Source of the DNA: an uncultured Ruminococcus sp.
GTDB lineage: Bacteria > Bacillota > Clostridia > Oscillospirales > CAG-272
Direction: 5' to 3'
NCBI GenBank assembly: GCA_902778205.1
Contig: CACYWX010000106.1
Span: forward strand, 1 to 9,023
Length of the DNA: 9,023 bases
The first letter of the stretch is position 1. Every line of letters starts with the position of its first letter. A program made the position numbers and the translations under genes. This document shows, piece after piece, positions 5,918 to 9,023 of this stretch. The notes below the pieces were generated by a model, which was given only the letters and a program-made list of their open reading frames with translations, made no database searches and was not told the DNA's origin.

Positions 5918-7888
5918 ATGAAACAGATTCCCGCGTGGGAGCGCCCCAAGACCTCCCGGGCCTACCTCCATCCCTCCGGCTCCCGGAGACTGGTGTCCGT
6001 CTACCCTGACATGAAAATCACCGATCTGGACCTGGGCGACCACGGCTGGCACTACAATCAGCCCGGCTTCGGCGTTCATCTGATCTTCGGCTCCGAGCCC
6101 GGGGACTGCGACATGGAAAAAACCGTCTGGGACAAGCCCTCCGGCGGCATTCCGATCTACACCCTGAACAACACGGACCCGGAGAACGGCTGCTCCCTCC
6201 GGATGACCGTCTTTTCCGTGGATCCGGAGCAGAACGGCGATCCCGCGGCGGACCACTATCCCCTGACCTACTGCACTCTCTGCATCTCCAACGAAAACGA
6301 ATGGTCCGTGACGGGCACAGCCGGTCTCCTTCCCCGCTATAACGAGAAGGACCACTACCTGACCGGCCTCCACGACACCGGCTACGAGCCCTATAATCCC
6401 AACGTGGGTCAGTGGTACCTGTCCTGGCAGAACCGCTTCTCCCCCATTCCGGATTTCCCGCAGGCGGACGGCACTCCCCGGGCCGCGGCCTCCGAAACCG
6501 GCTATGGCTGGATGCTCATCCTGGACCGCATCGGCGGAACCATCCGCTGGATCTCCCGGGAGGAGCAGAAGAACCGCTTCAAGGCCCACGACTATTACCG
6601 CTTCGACTATAACCTCGCCCCGGGAGCGGACGCCGTTCTCACCTTCGTCATGCGCCGCAAGCCCATCACGCGCGTACCCAATGTCCTGGAGGCCCGCCGG
6701 ACCTGCCTGGCCTACTGGGAGAACATCCAGTCGAAGGTGACGGTCCTGCCCGACGCCGAGGGGCTCGAGGACCTGTTCCGCCACAACATCACCGTGTCCA
6801 TGCAGATGCTCCAGCGGTACGAGCGGTGCAAGGATCCCGCCGCCCTCTACTCCCGGCAGGGAGACGTGGGCCGCTTCATCTGGATCTGGGAGGCCGCCCA
6901 CTACCTGACCACCCTGGACCGCGTCGGCCTCTCCGAATACGTGACGGACGCCTACCGCATGTGGATCCGAAACTGGCAGATCACCGACCCGGAGAACCCG
7001 GAGCGCGGCCTCTTCGCCGATCCCTACGTGAAATGGGACAACGCGGAGGGCGCGGCTCTCTGGGGCATGGGATACCATTTGCTGAAAAAGGACGATCCCG
7101 CTCTGTTCGCCGAATTCCGGGAGCCCATGCTGTTGGCTCTGGGATACATCCAGTACCGCCGGGATCCCGCCCGTGCCGCCGAAGGAGAGGTCAAAGGGCT
7201 TTTCACCTCCGGCAAGGCCAGCGACTGGGGCGAGATCGGCCAGCACTGGACCTACACCGACGCGGTGAACGTCTTCGGCATCGGCTTCATGGCGGACGCC
7301 TTCGAGCATTTCGGCGATCCCGAGGCGGCAAGGGTCCGGGAGATCTATGAGGACTACCGGGCGGTGGTGCTGTCCGTCCAGGAGAAGTTCGCCCGGGAGC
7401 ACGCCGGTGAGAAATCCTACAACATGCCCCACATCCTCGGCACGCCCTTCGAGAAGAGCTACAACCACTGTTTCTCCACCGACGGCGCGCCCTACCTCAT
7501 CAGGCTGGGCATCATGGACCCGAATTCGGAGCTGTTTGAGCAGATGGAGACCTTCTACCGGGAGATCGGCATGCTGGACGACGCGCACGGCCTTGCCTCC
7601 CGCATGACCAACGACGACTGCGGCTCCCCCGGCCTCTACGGCAACGTGTACTACACCGGCGTGGCGGAGATCTGCTGGATCCAGGCGTGGAAGGAGCGCG
7701 GGGAGCTCGACAAGGCTGAGGCCTATCTCCGCGGCACCTTGAAATACAACATCACCCCGGAGTTCATCGTCTCCGAGCGCTACTCCTCCGTGGATCCCTG
7801 GTTCACTCCCTGGCAGCCCAACGGCTCCGGCGCAGGACGCCTCGACGGCTTCCTGCTGGATTATTACGGGGAGAGAGTGATCGGATAA
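5918..7888 (+). CDS. predicted six-hairpin glycosidase-like protein
   Basis: This 656-residue protein has no signal peptide or membrane segment, so it should be cytoplasmic. The N-terminal 250 residues or so look beta-rich. From about residue 280 it is a helical Trp/Tyr-rich region with paired helices, suggesting an (alpha/alpha)6 toroid as in six-hairpin glycosidases (clans containing GH15, GH63, GH65, GH78 and GH95). Candidate acidic active-site residues are E325 in WIWEA, D436/E439 in SDWGE and E619 in IVSERY. The C-terminal PWFTPWQPNGSG resembles the Trp-rich closing segment of such barrels. I cannot assign a GH family or substrate, and a broken or non-catalytic member is possible. The ATG at 5918 was chosen over an upstream TTG because that TTG lies inside the promoter; AAGGCAGG precedes it. 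It is a single-gene unit, bounded by its own promoter and terminator. Confidence 0.75.
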   Translation: MKQIPAWERPKTSRAYLHPSGSRRLVSVYPDMKITDLDLGDHGWHYNQPGFGVHLIFGSEPGDCDMEKTVWDKPSGGIPIYTLNNTDPENGCSLRMTVFSVDPEQNGDPAADHYPLTYCTLCISNENEWSVTGTAGLLPRYNEKDHYLTGLHDTGYEPYNPNVGQWYLSWQNRFSPIPDFPQADGTPRAAASETGYGWMLILDRIGGTIRWISREEQKNRFKAHDYYRFDYNLAPGADAVLTFVMRRKPITRVPNVLEARRTCLAYWENIQSKVTVLPDAEGLEDLFRHNITVSMQMLQRYERCKDPAALYSRQGDVGRFIWIWEAAHYLTTLDRVGLSEYVTDAYRMWIRNWQITDPENPERGLFADPYVKWDNAEGAALWGMGYHLLKKDDPALFAEFREPMLLALGYIQYRRDPARAAEGEVKGLFTSGKASDWGEIGQHWTYTDAVNVFGIGFMADAFEHFGDPEAARVREIYEDYRAVVLSVQEKFAREHAGEKSYNMPHILGTPFEKSYNHCFSTDGAPYLIRLGIMDPNSELFEQMETFYREIGMLDDAHGLASRMTNDDCGSPGLYGNVYYTGVAEICWIQAWKERGELDKAEAYLRGTLKYNITPEFIVSERYSSVDPWFTPWQPNGSGAGRLDGFLLDYYGERVIG

Positions 7889-7893
7889 CGGAG

Positions 7894-7930
7894 GAGGAAC
7901 GCAGCTTCTTGTAAGAAGCTGGCAAGAACT
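7894..7930. repeat. dispersed hairpin repeat, copy 2
   Basis: CAGCTTCTT (7902-7910) and AAGAAGCTG (7913-7921) form a 9-bp stem followed by GCAAGAACT. It matches the element at 1924-1963 over about 35 bases, with compensated stem differences. It starts six bases after the hydrolase stop codon and directly precedes the terminator at 7939-7985. Confidence 0.7.
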
Positions 7931-7936
7931 AAAAAA

Positions 7937-7985
7937 GGGGCTGCCGCATTTCTCCGATTTCAGGAGTTAATGCGACAGCCGCTTT
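7937..7985 (+). terminator. terminator-like stem, repeat family B copy 2
   Basis: The stem is GGCTG/CAGCC (7939-7943 with 7976-7980), CGCATT/AATGCG (7945-7950 with 7969-7974), CTCC/GGAG (7952-7955 with 7963-7966). The loop GATTTCA and the bulge pattern match copy 1. Only three T residues follow (7983-7985), so termination may be weaker. It lies 48 bases past the hydrolase stop codon. Confidence 0.7.
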
Positions 7986-7987
7986 CG

Positions 7988-8012
7988 TATGGGCCATCGG
8001 GGACTCGAACCC
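7988..8012 (-). pseudogene. tRNA 3'-end fragment, 25-bp direct repeat
   Basis: These 25 bases are identical to 8183-8207. They correspond on the minus strand to the T loop, the 3' side of the T stem, the 3' acceptor strand and the discriminator base of the CAT tRNA. The 5' half of a tRNA is absent. This could be a leftover of a tandem tRNA duplication or an att-like scar from an element that once used the tRNA 3' end. No integrase gene is present in the window. Confidence 0.8.
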
Positions 8013-8014
8013 TG

Positions 8015-8120
8015 TGTCAGCAAGCTGACCTTGGAGGTTTCGGGGGAGTACAGCCGGGCGGTTTTGCATCTGCCCGGCAACGTTATTCGGCTGAAATCGG
8101 ATGAGAATGCGGAAACCTCC
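8015..8120. other. hairpin-rich segment between the tRNA repeats
   Basis: GTCAGC/GCTGAC (8016-8021 with 8024-8029) is followed by an outer stem GGAGGTTTC/GAAACCTCC (8033-8041 with 8112-8120). This encloses GCCGGGC/GCCCGGC (8053-8059 with 8072-8078). CAGCCG at 8051-8056 can instead pair with CGGCTG at 8088-8093, giving an alternative fold. There is no coding frame and no known RNA family is recognised. Confidence 0.45.
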
Positions 8121-8149
8121 GCCTGTGCCTCACCCTGACAGTCTATACG

Positions 8150-8180
8150 AAAAAAGAATCCCTCAAGGGGATTCCTTTTT
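8150..8180 (-). terminator. bidirectional terminator after the tRNA
   Basis: GAATCCC (8156-8162) and GGGATTC (8168-8174) form a 7-bp stem. It is flanked by six A residues on the left (8150-8155) and five T residues on the right (8176-8180). It begins 10 bases past the tRNA discriminator on the minus strand, where the stem is followed by TTTTTT, and so is the tRNA terminator. It could also stop plus-strand transcripts. Confidence 0.88.
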
Positions 8181-8184
8181 CCTA

Positions 8185-8258
8185 TGGGCCATCGGGGACT
8201 CGAACCCAGGACCGACCGGTTATGAGCCGGGAGCTCTAACCAACTGAGCTAATGGCCC
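8185..8258 (-). tRNA. tRNA with CAT anticodon (elongator Met or Ile2)
   Basis: The 74-base cloverleaf reads on the minus strand as acceptor GGGCCAT/ATGGCCC, D arm GCTC/GAGC, anticodon loop CTCATAA, T loop TTCGAGT and discriminator A. No CCA is encoded. The loop CTCATAA with a GGTTAG D-loop excludes initiator tRNA, which has a CCC/GGG anticodon stem and an unpaired first base. The CAT anticodon fits either elongator methionine or the lysidine-modified isoleucine tRNA; I lean to Met. Two stem positions do not pair: C27-T43 in the anticodon stem and T50-C64 in the T stem. Promoter and terminator are both intact. Confidence 0.93.
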
Positions 8259-8267
8259 GTATTGAAT

Positions 8268-8297
8268 ATTATATCATAGGGCCCGGTCCCATGTCAA
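8268..8297 (-). promoter_or_regulatory. tRNA promoter
   Basis: On the minus strand TTGACA (8297-8292) is followed by an 18-base spacer and TATAAT (8273-8268), preceded by TGA. The -10 ends 9 bases before the mature tRNA 5' end. Its -35 starts 9 bases after the DUF2007 stop codon, and no terminator separates the two, so some read-through into the tRNA is likely. Confidence 0.88.
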
Positions 8298-8306
8298 GTA
8301 TCAATT

Positions 8307-8660
8307 TTAAAAGTCTTCTCCCGATCCGTCCGTCTCACCCGGCGCGTCCTCTGCCTCCGAGAACACGCTGTCCACCAGCTCCTTCGCCCTCTCCAGATCC
8401 GCGTAGTTCACGTAATACCGGTTTTTCTCGAACATGGGTCCCACGTTGATGGCCAGGCCCGCGCCCATGCGTCCCTTCATCAGAAACGGAATCCCATTGT
8501 CCTTCAGAAGATCCTCCACGACCTCACTCCAGATCTGATCCTTCTCCGCAAGGAAGCAGGGATCGTCCTCCCGCACCGGGCGCAGTTTTTTCCCGCCGCA
8601 GACCGGGCAGACCTTCTCTCCCTCGTTCACGGCGGAGCGGCATTTTTCACAGTACAGCAT
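8307..8660 (-). CDS. zinc-ribbon DUF2007 protein
   Basis: This 117-residue soluble protein has an N-terminal zinc ribbon with two CxxC knuckles (C4/C7 and C18/C21, the latter CPVCGG). It is followed by a domain of about 70 residues resembling DUF2007, annotated in databases as a putative signal-transducing domain: an alpha segment (VVEDLLKDNGIPFLMKG), a variable loop, and a final strand-helix with YYVNYADLERAKELVDS. The tail is short and acidic. DUF2007 has a ferredoxin-like pattern related to small-molecule or protein-interaction domains, but the biochemical role is unknown. The ATG at 8660 follows AGGAGG with a spacing of about nine bases, and the gene has its own promoter. It runs toward the tRNA on the same strand and is divergent from the oxidoreductase gene. 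Confidence 0.88.
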   Translation of the reverse strand: MLYCEKCRSAVNEGEKVCPVCGGKKLRPVREDDPCFLAEKDQIWSEVVEDLLKDNGIPFLMKGRMGAGLAINVGPMFEKNRYYVNYADLERAKELVDSVFSEAEDAPGETDGSGEDF

Positions 8661-8698
8661 TTCTCAAGTCCTCCTGTCCGGATGGATTCTCCGCCTTT

Positions 8699-8727
8699 AT
8701 GATACCACGAACGGGCCGGGCTGTCAA
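8699..8727 (-). promoter_or_regulatory. promoter of the DUF2007 gene
   Basis: On the minus strand TTGACA (8727-8722), 17 bases, TATCAT (8704-8699), with TGG before the -10. The transcript would start near 8692, giving a leader of about 30 bases that contains AGGAGG. Confidence 0.85.
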
Positions 8728-8764
8728 TAATCCGGACCTCATGAAATCTCCGGGGAAATTCCTG

Positions 8765-8793
8765 TTGTATTTTCCGCCCGGCTGTGCTATAAT
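8765..8793 (+). promoter_or_regulatory. promoter of the oxidoreductase gene
   Basis: TTGTAT (8765-8770), 17 bases, TATAAT (8788-8793) with TGC before the -10. The leader would be about 75 bases and contains both the inverted repeat (8792-8832) and the parS site. Confidence 0.82.
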
Positions 8794-8832
8794 ACGGACA
8801 GGGACAGGACCATTGCCGGAATCTGTCCGTAT
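8792..8832. promoter_or_regulatory. 10-bp inverted repeat from the -10 to parS
   Basis: ATACGGACAG (8792-8801) and CTGTCCGTAT (8823-8832) are exact reverse complements. The left arm overlaps the last two bases of the -10, and the right arm shares base 8832 with parS. It could be an operator or, from about 8800 on, an mRNA leader hairpin. The arms are 21 bases apart, which is long for a simple dimer operator but reasonable for a hairpin or looped site. Confidence 0.6.
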
Positions 8833-8847
8833 GTTCCACGTGAAACA
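8832..8847. promoter_or_regulatory. parS: parS centromere site (ParB/Spo0J binding)
   Basis: The 16 bases TGTTCCACGTGAAACA match the Bacillus subtilis parS consensus TGTTNCACGTGAAACA at every defined position. ParB binds this near-palindrome, spreads on flanking DNA and loads SMC for chromosome segregation. Sites cluster near oriC in most bacteria. Here it sits in the 5' leader of the oxidoreductase gene, 26 bases before its start codon. ParB occupancy might affect transcription of that gene, which is inference. Confidence 0.93.
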
Positions 8848-8873
8848 ATTTTCATCCAGAAGGAGAGTTTATC

Positions 8874-9023
8874 ATGATCAAAGTCGGCGTTATCGGCTGC
8901 GGTACCATCGCAAACTCCGCCCACATTCCCTGCTATATGAATTGTCCGGACGCGGAGATCAAGTACTTCTGCGACATCATCCCCGAGAGAGCCCAGGCGG
9001 CTGTTGAAAAGTACGGCTGCGGC
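8874..9023 (+). CDS. Gfo/Idh/MocA-type oxidoreductase, N-terminal part
   Basis: This is the first 50 codons of a gene cut off by the window edge. The protein begins MIKVGVIGCGTIANSAHIP, the beta-alpha start of a Rossmann fold with the GxGxxA dinucleotide-binding loop (residues 8-13), then a helix, then a strand ending in YFCDIIPERA, where the aspartate (D34) usually sets NAD preference. This pattern is typical of NAD(P)-dependent sugar or inositol dehydrogenases of the Gfo/Idh/MocA family; substrate cannot be told. The start at 8874 is supported by AAGGAG (8860-8865), eight bases upstream, and by its own promoter. Confidence 0.88.
   Translation, partial: MIKVGVIGCGTIANSAHIPCYMNCPDAEIKYFCDIIPERAQAAVEKYGCG

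Noticed and set aside
5852..7588. Minus-strand open frame (578 codons) opposite the hydrolase gene
   Set aside because: Low-complexity Val/Gly-rich translation, no ribosome binding site or promoter; the plus strand has a coherent protein with promoter and terminator.
8185..8258. Initiator tRNA-fMet
   Set aside because: The acceptor is fully paired (initiator has a mismatch at the first pair) and the anticodon stem lacks the three G-C pairs GGG/CCC next to the loop.
8627..9007. Two frames (8848 to 8627 minus, starting MFHVEH; 8699 to 9007 plus, containing MFHVKQ)
   Set aside because: These peptides are translations of the parS site. They overlap the DUF2007 and oxidoreductase starts and are well-known spurious predictions.
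1..9023. CRISPR array, integrase, transposase or toxin-antitoxin system
   Set aside because: No evenly spaced direct repeats and no such protein motifs in any frame. The only exact direct repeat noted is the 25-bp tRNA end duplication.

Overview
The window looks like chromosomal DNA of a moderately GC-rich, Gram-positive member of the Clostridia (Bacillota), probably an uncultured gut or rumen lineage. Four things point that way: a UBA-like/DUF4342 protein in an operon with an OmpR-type regulator and its kinase, strong AGGAG-type ribosome binding sites, near-consensus sigma-A promoters that all carry an extended -10 TGn, and a Bacillus-type parS site. No phage, plasmid, transposase or CRISPR gene was found. 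The assignment is an inference from gene content, not from a marker gene.

Layout. Bases 1-312 hold no gene, only a GC-rich hairpin repeat and an inverted repeat that may end the kinase transcript. On the minus strand, 3289 to 313 is an operon: DUF4342 membrane protein, then response regulator (the two share one base, TGATG), then sensor histidine kinase. A 266-bp gap splits regulator from kinase and contains a dispersed hairpin repeat found again at 7894-7930. A divergent region (3290-3664) carries a promoter for each direction. The plus-strand one is a perfect TTGACA-17-TATAAT. It drives a 639-residue secreted protein with three discoidin-like repeats, an acidic stalk and a C-terminal membrane anchor. 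Its strongly C-ended codons and its promoter suggest a very abundant surface protein.

Next come a tandem hairpin block (5636-5767), a terminator (5793-5845), and a single-gene unit with its own promoter encoding a 656-residue cytoplasmic protein that looks like a six-hairpin glycosidase. It ends in a second copy of the same terminator family, whose stem shows a compensatory base change relative to the first. The minus strand then carries a tRNA with a CAT anticodon, complete with promoter and terminator. Its 3' end is duplicated as a 25-bp exact direct repeat 195 bp away, with a hairpin-rich segment between. Upstream of the tRNA on the same strand is a small zinc-ribbon/DUF2007 protein.

The right edge holds a divergent plus-strand promoter, a 10-bp inverted repeat, a consensus parS site for ParB/Spo0J and the first 50 codons of a Gfo/Idh/MocA-type oxidoreductase. 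The parS site is the best-supported unexpected element and suggests that this locus lies in the origin-proximal part of the chromosome. The hydrolase and the oxidoreductase both suit sugar metabolism, and the discoidin-like surface protein may bind glycans, but no shared pathway is demonstrated by the sequence.
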